Shown here: piece after piece, positions 47,466 to 54,241 of the stretch
Position numbering within the stretch: the stretch's first letter is position 1
How the letters are laid out: the number at the start of each line of letters is the position of its first letter
From: Anaeromyxobacter sp. Fw109-5
Lineage (GTDB): Bacteria > Myxococcota > Myxococcia > Myxococcales > Anaeromyxobacteraceae
NCBI RefSeq assembly: GCF_000017505.1
Contig: NC_009675.1
Span: 4,716,501 to 4,780,500, forward strand
Reading direction: 5' to 3'
DNA length: 64,000 nt
Made by a program: the position numbers and the translations under genes
The notes under the pieces: generated by a model
Seen by the model: only the letters and a program-made list of their open reading frames with translations
Databases searched by the model: none
What the model was told of the DNA's origin: nothing

Positions 47466-47918
47466 ATGACCCCACCGCGCCCGCGCGCCTGCGAGGAGAT
47501 CGCGTCCGAGTGCCTGGCGAGCCGCGCCCGGCTGCTCGACCGCCGCCTCGCCGCGATCTACGAGCGCGCCCTGCGCCCGCTCGGGCTCCGGCGCACCCAG
47601 CTCACGCTGCTCGTGGCGATCGCGCGCGCCGGTGAGCGGGCCTCGCCGACCGTCGTCGGCCAGGCGCTCCTGCTCGAGAAGTCCTCGGTCAGCCGGGAGC
47701 TGGGCCGGCTCGAGGCGCTGGGCTGGGTGCGCGTCGCGCCCTCCCCCGACGGACGCTCGCAGCGCCTGTCGCTCACTGCGCCCGGCGAGCGGATCCTGGA
47801 GGAGGCGCTGCCGCGCTGGCGCAAGGCGCAGCGGGAGGCGCGCGCGCTGCTGGGAGATCGGGGCGCGGAGGCGCTCGCCGCGGTGGCCACCCGCATTCAC
47901 CCCCGCTTCGCGGGCTGA
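47466..47918 (+). CDS. MarR-family transcriptional regulator
   Basis: 150 aa. The winged helix-turn-helix region RRTQLTLLVAIARAGERASPTVVGQALLLEKSSVSRELGRLEALGWVRVAPSPDGR is clear in pieces: recognition helix SSVSRELGRLEALG, wing SPDGRSQRLSLT. MarR dimers repress by binding near-palindromes and are released by phenolics, oxidants or metals. The GGTTG-N6-CAACC palindrome overlaps its own start region and recurs before the next gene, which suggests autoregulation plus control of the 7-helix membrane protein. ATG at 47466. Confidence 0.9.
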   Translation: MTPPRPRACEEIASECLASRARLLDRRLAAIYERALRPLGLRRTQLTLLVAIARAGERASPTVVGQALLLEKSSVSRELGRLEALGWVRVAPSPDGRSQRLSLTAPGERILEEALPRWRKAQREARALLGDRGAEALAAVATRIHPRFAG

Positions 47919-47979
47919 GGAGGTCTAACGCCCCGGGGGAGGCGCGCGCCCCGGGCCGGCGTCCGCCGTCGCGCGCATG

Positions 47980-47995
47980 GTTGTAGGTACAACCG
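47980..47995 (+). promoter_or_regulatory. Putative MarR operator upstream of the membrane protein gene
   Basis: GGTTGTAGGTACAACC, 14 of 16 bases palindromic, with the same arms and spacing as 47447-47462. It ends 12 bases before the ATG at 48008, overlapping the region just upstream of GGAGGAGG. Confidence 0.65.
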
Positions 47996-48007
47996 GAGGA
48001 GGTCCGC

Positions 48008-48754
48008 ATGGCTTCGCCCGTTCCGTGGTTCGTGTGGCCGATCGTCCTCGCAGTGAACCTGGCGCTCGTCGCCTCCTCGTTCGTGGCGCTCCGCCGTCAC
48101 GGCGCAGGGAGGGGCGCCACGGTCACGGCCTCCCTGCTCGCCGCCTGGTTCGCCCTCGCCGTGGGGCTCTCCGCGGCGGGGCTGTTCGCGGGCGCGCCGG
48201 ACCGGCTGCCGGGGATCGGCCTCGGCGTCTTCCCTCCGCTGCTCGCCGGAGCGCTCGCGCTCGCCCTCTCGCCTTCGCTGCGCGCCCGGGCGCTCGCCGT
48301 CCCCCAGGCCTGGCTCGTCGGCGTCCAGTCGCTCCGCCTCGTCGGCGTCGTGTTCCTCGTGCTGCTCGCGCGCGGCGTGCTCCCGAGCGCGTTCGCGCTC
48401 TCCGCGGGCTGGGGAGACGTCGCGGTCGGGTCGGCGGCCCCGGTGGTCGCCCTGGCGCTCGCCGCCCGCAAGCGCTGGGCGCCGGGCGCCGCGCTGGCGT
48501 GGAACGTCCTCGGGCTCGTGGATCTGGCGGCGGCGATCGCGCTCGGCGCGCTGTCGGCGGACGGCCCCCTCCGCCTCTTCTCCGGCGGGCCGACCACGAA
48601 CGCCATGGCGGAGCTCCCGCTGTCGCTCATCCCCACCTTCGGGGTGCCGATCTTCGTGCTCCTCCACGTCGTGTCGCTCCTCGGGCTACGCGCGCGCGCG
48701 AAGGGCCGCGGCGAGCCTGCTCGCGCCGGGCCTGCGCCCGCGCTCGCGCGCTGA
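48008..48754 (+). CDS. Seven-helix membrane protein, probable MarR target
   Basis: 248 aa, about seven hydrophobic segments (PWFVWPIVLAVNLALVASS first, SLIPTFGVPIFVLLHVVSLL last) and a basic Ala/Arg tail in the cytosol. No family recognised with confidence; the overall pattern resembles small integral membrane proteins encoded beside MarR or TetR regulators. GGAGGAGGTCCGC precedes the ATG. It begins 89 bp after marR and carries the second copy of the operator. Role unknown, perhaps export or stress resistance. Confidence 0.8.
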   Translation: MASPVPWFVWPIVLAVNLALVASSFVALRRHGAGRGATVTASLLAAWFALAVGLSAAGLFAGAPDRLPGIGLGVFPPLLAGALALALSPSLRARALAVPQAWLVGVQSLRLVGVVFLVLLARGVLPSAFALSAGWGDVAVGSAAPVVALALAARKRWAPGAALAWNVLGLVDLAAAIALGALSADGPLRLFSGGPTTNAMAELPLSLIPTFGVPIFVLLHVVSLLGLRARAKGRGEPARAGPAPALAR

Positions 48755-48916
48755 CGGAGCGCTCGACCGCCCCTCTCAGCGTGGAGCCCCGCCGGCCCGG
48801 CCCCCGGGGCTTCACGGCGAGACCAGATGGGTGCCAGCCTGCTTTCGGCACCGGACCGATCCGGCGCACGATCTAGGAGTTCCGAACGCGCGCCTCGGTC
48901 CGCGCTCGGAGGAAGC

Positions 48917-49393
48917 ATGCACGGCGATCCGAAGGTCCTCGGGCTCCTCAACGAGCTCCTCTCCAGCGAGCTCACCGCGGTGCACCAGTACCTGCTGCAC
49001 GCGCGCATGTGCCAGAACTGGGGCTACGAGCGGCTGTTCCAGAAGATCCACGAGGAGTCGCGCGACGAGCTGAACCACGCGGACGAGCTGATCGAGCGGA
49101 TCCTCTACCTCGACGGCACCCCCGACGTTCAGAAGCTCGCGAAGGTGGCGGCGGGCGCGAGCGTGCACGAGCAGCTGAAGCTGGATCACGCGCTCGAGAA
49201 GGGCGTCCGCGACGCCCTGAACCGCGGCATCGAGCTGTGCCGGAAGGCCGGAGACAACGGCTCCGCCGAGCTGCTCGAGCACCTCCTGGAGGAGACCGAG
49301 GGGCACCACCACTGGCTCGAGAAGCAGCTCACCGCCATCGAGCAGATCGGGGTCCAGAACTACCTGTCCGAGCAGCTCAAGGGACAGGGCTGA
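48917..49393 (+). CDS. bfr: Bacterioferritin-like iron-storage protein with altered ligands
   Basis: 158 aa. Glu18, Glu51, His54, Glu94 and His130 of the ferroxidase centre are present by count. Met52, the heme ligand of E. coli Bfr, is Leu here (DELNHAD versus DEMKHAD), and Glu127 is Thr with Glu at 126 and 128. It is therefore expected not to bind heme between subunits, and its ferroxidase site may be modified. GGAGGAAGC precedes the ATG at 48917. Such chains can assemble with heme-binding partners; none is in this window. Ferritin-like role in iron storage and detoxification fits the stress genes nearby. Confidence 0.85.
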   Translation: MHGDPKVLGLLNELLSSELTAVHQYLLHARMCQNWGYERLFQKIHEESRDELNHADELIERILYLDGTPDVQKLAKVAAGASVHEQLKLDHALEKGVRDALNRGIELCRKAGDNGSAELLEHLLEETEGHHHWLEKQLTAIEQIGVQNYLSEQLKGQG

Positions 49394-49458
49394 CCCAAGG
49401 AGCCGCTGGCGACGTCGCGCCGGACGCCGCCGTGAGTCCTCGGCCGAGGCGCCGCTCG

Positions 49459-50784
49459 CTACGACGACTCGCCGAGCGGCGCGTGGTCGCGCGCGGTGGA
49501 GCGACGCGCAGTTGGCGGCGCCTTGCCTTCGCCTTCGGTCCGCGCCACGCCCGGAGCGGCCGCGTCCTCGAGCAGCCCCGCCCGCTCCTTGGCGCGCAGG
49601 ATACGGAGCACGCTCTCGTCGACGCGCTGCTCCAGCGCGGGCCGCCGCCGCACCAGCTCGACGACGACCTTCCGCACGTCGGGCATCCCCCGCCAGCCGG
49701 GCGGCGCGGTCGTGAGGAGGAGGTCGTTTCCGGCGAGGAACGCGCGCCGGACGACCTCGGCCGCGTCGCCGCCGACCGCCTCCCTCAGCGCCGGCACCGC
49801 CAGGTCGTCGGTGACGGCCAGCCAGCCGCTCAGGTGCGCCGAGGCGACGAGCTGCGGCGAGAAGATGGCGGGGACCGAGCCGTACGAGGTGTAGCCCACG
49901 TTCGCGAGCATGACGCCCTCGAGCGCGTCGCCCGCCGCGACGAACGCCGCCGCCTCGCGCGCGATGTCCTGGCGCGTCCGCCGCGCGATGACGAGCGCGA
50001 GGTCCGAGTTCCGGCGCGCCGTGCCGTAGCCGGGGAAGTGCTTGCCGATGGGCAGCACCCCCGCGCTGCGCAGCCCGCGGGCGTACGCCCGCCCCAGGCG
50101 CGCGACGTGGTCCGGCTCGCCGCCGAGAGAGCGGCCCGTCCTCGACATGAGCCCGTCGGGCGAGACGTCCAGCACCGGCCCCAGGCTGCAGTTGATCCCG
50201 AGCGCGAGCATGTCGAGCCCCGCGCGCGTCCCCCACGCCTCCGCCGCCCACTCGCCCTCGCCGCCGAGCCGCCGCGGCGGGGGGAGCGCCGCGAGCGTGC
50301 GAACGAAGCGGAGCCGGTTCACCCCACCCCCCTCCACGTCCACCGCCACGAGGAGCGGCACGCGCGCGCGCCGCTGCAGCTCCGCCACGAGCCGGCGCGT
50401 CCGTTCCGCGGAGCCGAGCGCCTTGCCGTGGAGGATGACGCCCCCGAGCTCGACCCGCCTGCCCGGGGCGGGCGCGGAGGTCATCACCATCTGCGCCACC
50501 TTCTCCGGCAGCGTCATGGCGCGGAGCAGCTCGAGGGCGCGCTCGCGCGCCGCCGGAGCGCCGGCGGCCAGCTCGCCCCGCGCGGCCGGGGCGCACGAGA
50601 TCTCGCGCGTGGTCGCGGCCACGGCCCGCGAGGCGAGGAGCGCGGCCGCCACGGCGAGCGTGAGGCGCAGCGAGGGCGGGCAGTGGCGGGACGGGTGGCG
50701 CAGGGCGCCGCGAACCGTACCGCGTCCGACGGCCGCCCGCTCGCCGGTGCGCCGAGCGAGCGAACATGCGGTCGGCGCGCTCAC
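49459..50784 (-). CDS. Glycoside hydrolase family 3 protein, NagZ-like
   Basis: 441 aa from a GTG at 50784; the true start is uncertain and an ATG at 50826 is also in frame. A hydrophobic segment (about residues 35-52) suggests export. NagZ-like elements are clear: ALGINCSLGPVLDVSPDGL, GKHFPGYGTARRNSDLALV and WLAVTDDLAVPAL, the last containing the expected nucleophile Asp. The NagZ loop KHFPGHGxxxxDSH reads KHFPGYGTARRNSD here, so the Asp and His of its acid/base pair are replaced by Asn and Asp. Beta-N-acetylglucosaminidase activity is possible but not assured. It is divergent from the sigma factor at 50842. Confidence 0.75.
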   Translation of the reverse strand: MSAPTACSLARRTGERAAVGRGTVRGALRHPSRHCPPSLRLTLAVAAALLASRAVAATTREISCAPAARGELAAGAPAARERALELLRAMTLPEKVAQMVMTSAPAPGRRVELGGVILHGKALGSAERTRRLVAELQRRARVPLLVAVDVEGGGVNRLRFVRTLAALPPPRRLGGEGEWAAEAWGTRAGLDMLALGINCSLGPVLDVSPDGLMSRTGRSLGGEPDHVARLGRAYARGLRSAGVLPIGKHFPGYGTARRNSDLALVIARRTRQDIAREAAAFVAAGDALEGVMLANVGYTSYGSVPAIFSPQLVASAHLSGWLAVTDDLAVPALREAVGGDAAEVVRRAFLAGNDLLLTTAPPGWRGMPDVRKVVVELVRRRPALEQRVDESVLRILRAKERAGLLEDAAAPGVARTEGEGKAPPTARRSTARDHAPLGESS

Positions 50785-50803
50785 ATGGGGATTTTCGGCC
50801 CCA

Positions 50804-50820
50804 CTTGAAATTTCTTCAAA
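50804..50820 (+). promoter_or_regulatory. TTGAA-N5-TTCAA inverted repeat in front of the sigma factor gene
   Basis: CTTGAAATTTCTTCAAA: arms TTGAA (50805-50809) and TTCAA (50815-50819). CTTGAAA also matches the -35 box of sigma-32-type promoters, with ACATGT following at 50823. It sits in a conspicuous AT-rich island in the 57-bp region between the divergent GH3 and sigma genes. Confidence 0.5.
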
Positions 50821-50841
50821 CCACATGTGTTCCAGTGAGCG

Positions 50842-51582
50842 ATGAAGATGAAGACCCTCAAGAGCATGAACCAGGAGATGGAGTCGCTCGCGCCTTACCT
50901 GGAGGCGGCGCGCGGCCGGAAGCCCCTCACCCGCGAGGCAGAGCGGGCGCTCGCCCTCCGCGCCCGGCGGGGCGACGCGCGGGCGAAGGACGAGCTCGTG
51001 CGCCACAACCTGGCGCTCGTCGTGATGGTGGCGCGCAAGCAGTCGCGGGGCGCGCTCCGGCTGGAGGAGCTCGTGCAGGAGGGGATGCTCGGCCTCCTGC
51101 GCGCGATCGAGAAGTTCGACCCGAACGCCGGGACGCGGTTCTCCACGTACGCGGTGTGGTGGATCCGCGCCTACGTGTGGAAGTACCTCAAGCAGGCGCG
51201 CTCGTCCGTCCGTCCGCGCAGCGGCGCCGTCGCGGCGGCCGACCTCTCGCTCGACACCGCGGTGGACGAGGAGGGCGACGTCTCCTTCCTCGATCGGCTC
51301 GAGGACGAGGGCGCGAGCCCGCTGGAGCGCTACGAGCGCGTCGAGAGCGGCGAGCGGCTGAGGGCCTCGCTCGAGAAGGTGCGCAAGCGGATCGGGGACC
51401 TCGGCTGGGACATCGTCCACACGCGGCTCCAGCAGGATCCGCCCGACACCCTCGAGCAGATCGGCCAGCGGTGGGGCGTGTCGCGAGAGCGGGTCCGCCA
51501 GGTGGAGCTGCAGACGAAGCGCTTCCTGCTCGGCTACCTCGGCCCGGAGCTGGAGGCGGAGCTGGAGCGCGAGGCGGCGTAG
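50842..51582 (+). CDS. Alternative sigma-70-family factor (RpoH-like)
   Basis: 246 aa. Region 1.2/2.1-2.4: ARAKDELVRHNLALVVMVARK, RLEELVQEGMLGLLRAIEKFDPNAGTRFSTYAVWWIRAYV in pieces, with the core-binding and -10 recognition helices intact. Region 3 is reduced and region 4 is present: DTLEQIGQRWGVSRERVRQVE. This matches group 3 factors close to RpoH, which drive heat-shock or stress genes. It has no RpoH box that I can identify with certainty, so the exact class is open. An AT-rich TTGAA-N5-TTCAA site lies directly upstream. No anti-sigma gene is adjacent. Confidence 0.82.
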   Translation: MKMKTLKSMNQEMESLAPYLEAARGRKPLTREAERALALRARRGDARAKDELVRHNLALVVMVARKQSRGALRLEELVQEGMLGLLRAIEKFDPNAGTRFSTYAVWWIRAYVWKYLKQARSSVRPRSGAVAAADLSLDTAVDEEGDVSFLDRLEDEGASPLERYERVESGERLRASLEKVRKRIGDLGWDIVHTRLQQDPPDTLEQIGQRWGVSRERVRQVELQTKRFLLGYLGPELEAELEREAA

Positions 51583-51624
51583 CGACGATCCCGAGCGCCG
51601 CGCGCCGCGCGGCACGAGGTGCCC

Positions 51625-52098
51625 ATGGGCGAAGACGCGCCAAGATGCTCCCGCTGCGGGGACACCACGCTCCGCGACGAGACGGAGACGCTCTCGGTGA
51701 AGCTCCCCCGCTCCGACGTCACCGCCTCGGTCGCGGTGCCCGCCCGCCGCTGCCCGGCCTGCGGCGAGGTGCACCTGGACGGCACGCTCGCGCAGCGCTT
51801 CCAGCTCGCCGCCTGCAGCGAGCTCGCCGACGCCGGGGTCGACACCGGCGAGGCGCTGCGCCACATGCGCAAGGTGCTCGGCCTGCGGGCCGCGGAGCTC
51901 GCGCGCCTGCTGGACGTGACGCCGGAGACCATCTCGCACTGGGAGACGGGCAAGGCGCGCCCCAACCGCGCGGCGTTCGTGGCGGTCTGCGCGATGGCCG
52001 ACGACGCCCTCCACGGCAGGACCACGACCCGCGATCGGCTGGAGCTGCTGGCGAAGGGACGGGTCTACCCGCGGGCGCTCGTGGTGAAGCTGCGATAG
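51625..52098 (+). CDS. Orphan MqsA-like zinc/HTH regulator
   Basis: 157 aa. The N-terminal half carries CSRCGD and CPACGE (two Cys-x2-Cys zinc pairs) around VSVKLPRSD-like strands. The C-terminal half is an XRE-type helix-turn-helix (LRHMRKVLGLRAAELARLLDVTPETISHWETGKARP). This is the layout of the MqsA antitoxin and related YgiT-type regulators. No MqsR-like toxin gene is adjacent on either side, so it is probably a stand-alone repressor. GAGGTG precedes the ATG at 51625; an in-frame GTG lies two codons upstream. Confidence 0.85.
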   Translation: MGEDAPRCSRCGDTTLRDETETLSVKLPRSDVTASVAVPARRCPACGEVHLDGTLAQRFQLAACSELADAGVDTGEALRHMRKVLGLRAAELARLLDVTPETISHWETGKARPNRAAFVAVCAMADDALHGRTTTRDRLELLAKGRVYPRALVVKLR

Positions 52099-52128
52099 GC
52101 CGGGGCCTCCCGCGGCGGGGCGGCGCGC

Positions 52129-52326
52129 TCAGGGACGTCCGGTCCGCGCCGGCAGGAAGGCGCGCCCGGGCTTCTCGCGGCGCTTCTCGCGCCTGCGATC
52201 GGCGCTCGCGGCGAAGGGCGGCACGGTGCGCCCGCTCCGGAAGAGCGCGACGAGCACGGCGACGATCGCGACGAGCGACGCGAGGACCAGCCAGAACAGC
52301 ACCCTGATCTCGGGGCTCGTTTCCAT
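52129..52326 (-). CDS. Small single-pass membrane protein
   Basis: 65 aa. One hydrophobic helix (EIRVLFWLVLASLVAIVAVLVALF) is followed by a basic tail (RRREKRREKPGRA). GAGACGATCGT precedes the ATG at 52326, fixing the start well inside a longer opening. No family recognised. It may be a small membrane-anchored accessory protein. Confidence 0.55.
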   Translation of the reverse strand: METSPEIRVLFWLVLASLVAIVAVLVALFRSGRTVPPFAASADRRREKRREKPGRAFLPARTGRP

Positions 52327-52522
52327 ACGATCGTCTCGTATCGCGCCCGGGGCGCGCGCGCGTGACGACGGCGCGACGAGTTGGCGACGGACTCCCGCGC
52401 TGCTCCGAGCACCCGGCCGGGCGAGCGCCCGCGCACCGTCCGAGGGCGGAGTCGCGCGGAGTTCACACAGCCATTGCCGTGCCGTCGCGCGGCCGAGTCG
52501 GCCGCCGTGCAAGCTCACCGGA

Positions 52523-52732
52523 ATGAACGCCCAGCACACGATCTACTGTGGAAACAGGCACCGCCGCCGCGACGGCGTCCCCATCGCCCACGCGTGCCGG
52601 ATCCTCGCCCCCGAGTTCCTCGAGGCCGAGCGCCGCGAGGAGTACGGCCTCGCGGCCAGCGTGCTCGAGAAGATGGACGTCGTCCTCCACGGCGGCGTGC
52701 CGGACGCCGACGGGCACGGAGCGGGCCGCTGA
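52523..52732 (+). CDS. Small hypothetical protein
   Basis: 69 aa: MNAQHTIYCGNRHRRRDGVP, then IAHACRILAPEFLEAERREEYGLAASVLEKMDVVLHGG and a Gly/His/Asp end. Predicted mostly helical with two Cys. It ends 8 bases before the end of the convergent hopanoid-cluster gene. Only CCGGA precedes the ATG, so the start is uncertain. No family recognised. Confidence 0.45.
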   Translation: MNAQHTIYCGNRHRRRDGVPIAHACRILAPEFLEAERREEYGLAASVLEKMDVVLHGGVPDADGHGAGR

Positions 52733-52740
52733 CCGCAGGC

Positions 52741-54237
52741 TCACGACGGGCGCGCGGCGCGACGCGGCCCCTCCTCGCGCGCCGCCGCGCTCGACGCGGC
52801 GAGCAGCCCCTCCGCGCGCCAGGCGACGCGCAGCGCGCGACACCACCCGACGGACGCCCGCACGAAGCGCGCCGTGTGGACGGGGCGGCGCGCCGCCTCC
52901 GCCATCGCCCGCAGGCCGTGACGGGCCCGCGAGAGGCCGCGCGCGGCGAACGCCGCCGCGAGGCTCCGCGCCAGCGGCGGGAGCGGCGCGGCCGGCGTGT
53001 CGGTGACGAGGCGCAGCACCGTGAACGGCACGCCCGCCTCCACGGCGGCGCGCGCGAGGGCCGCCGACTCCATGTCGGCGGCGCCCGACGAGAGCTCGAG
53101 GGCCGGGAGCACACCCTGCGCCGACACCACCTCGACCGGCCGGGCGGCGGGCGCGAGCCGGAGCAGCCCCGGCGGAAGCTCGAGCGCCGCCATCCGCCCG
53201 CCCTCGAGGGTGTGCAGCGCCCGCGCCGTGACGAGGGCGCCGATCGCGAGGTCGGGCGAGAGCGCCCCCGCGAACCCCGACGAGATGACGAGGCGGGGCC
53301 TCGGCGCCCGCGCGAGGCGGACCCGGAGCGCGGAGCCGGCGCGCGCCGGCCCGACCCCGGTGCGCAGCACCTCGACCCCGAGGGCCCCCGAGTCGGCGAT
53401 GCCGCGGCGGCAGGCCAGGGCCTCCGCTCGCGTGGCGGCGCAGACCACCACGCGCCCTGCCGAGCCTGGCGCGCGCAGCCGGAGCGCGCTCGCGCCCAGC
53501 GTGACGGCGATGACGGCCGCGCTCGCGGCGGCGAGGGGCAGGTCGCGGATCCAGATCGTGACGGCGAGGTTGAAGCCGAAGATGCCGGCGTACACGCCGA
53601 GGACGCCCCAGGCCAGGCGCGGGTGCACCCTGCGGAGCGGGCCGCGGCACCACGGCACGTGCGCGAGGCAGCGCTGGAACACCCACGCGCTCGCCGCGCC
53701 GACGAGGAACCAGCCCGCGAAGTTCGCCGCCGTCACGCCGAAGTAGAAGCCGCGCGTGGGGTACTCGTAGATGCGCCCGAGGAACCACTCGTCGCCCTGC
53801 AGCGCCACGGGATCGATGACCACGTCGAGCAGGGTCATGAGGAGGCCGGCGAGGAGCGGCGCCGCCGGCCGCCGCAGCCCGGGCCAGCTCCCCCGGGCGC
53901 GCTCCTCCGCCGGCGAGAGGAGCGCCGCCGCCAGCGCGAGCGAGAACCAGGCGAGGAACACGAACGACAGCGAGTCGAAGAACGGCACGTTCGAGATCCA
54001 GAGCTCGCGCGTGCGCGTCGCGTCGAAGTAGCGGTACGCGCCGAACGGGAAGCCGTTGCGCGTCGAGCTGTACTCCGCGCCGAAGGCGAGGAGCCACGTC
54101 GCGGCCGCGAAGGTCAGCGTCCGGCGGCCGCCGAGCTGGTACCAGGCGAACGCGAGGAAGCAGGCGAGGAACGCGTAGACGTACGGACGGTGGACCACGC
54201 TCCCCCAGAGCAGCGCCGCGATCTCCGCGAGCCCCAT
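52741..54237 (-). CDS. Fusion of CruF/DUF422-like membrane domain and HpnG-like phosphorylase
   Basis: 498 aa. Residues about 1-255 are a membrane domain of the carotenoid biosynthesis (CruF-like, DUF422) type, with six to seven helices and FGAYRYFDATRTRELWISNVPFFDS, DVVIDPVALQGDEWFLGRIYEYP and GRRTLTFAAATWLLAFGAEY. Residues about 258-450 are a nucleosidase/phosphorylase domain (GRVVVCAATRAEALACRRGI, VISSGFAGALSPDLAIG, SSGAADMESAALARAAVEAG) matching the hopanoid-associated HpnG, which removes adenine from adenosylhopane. It is the last gene of the operon, 4 bp after shc. Two usually separate functions in one chain is unusual. Confidence 0.8.
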   Translation of the reverse strand: MGLAEIAALLWGSVVHRPYVYAFLACFLAFAWYQLGGRRTLTFAAATWLLAFGAEYSSTRNGFPFGAYRYFDATRTRELWISNVPFFDSLSFVFLAWFSLALAAALLSPAEERARGSWPGLRRPAAPLLAGLLMTLLDVVIDPVALQGDEWFLGRIYEYPTRGFYFGVTAANFAGWFLVGAASAWVFQRCLAHVPWCRGPLRRVHPRLAWGVLGVYAGIFGFNLAVTIWIRDLPLAAASAAVIAVTLGASALRLRAPGSAGRVVVCAATRAEALACRRGIADSGALGVEVLRTGVGPARAGSALRVRLARAPRPRLVISSGFAGALSPDLAIGALVTARALHTLEGGRMAALELPPGLLRLAPAARPVEVVSAQGVLPALELSSGAADMESAALARAAVEAGVPFTVLRLVTDTPAAPLPPLARSLAAAFAARGLSRARHGLRAMAEAARRPVHTARFVRASVGWCRALRVAWRAEGLLAASSAAAREEGPRRAARPS

Positions 54238-54241
54238 CGCC

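Noticed and set aside
51625-52326. Toxin-antitoxin pair with the MqsA-like gene and the small membrane protein
   Set aside because: The membrane protein is convergent and has no MqsR features; nothing toxin-like is in operon order.
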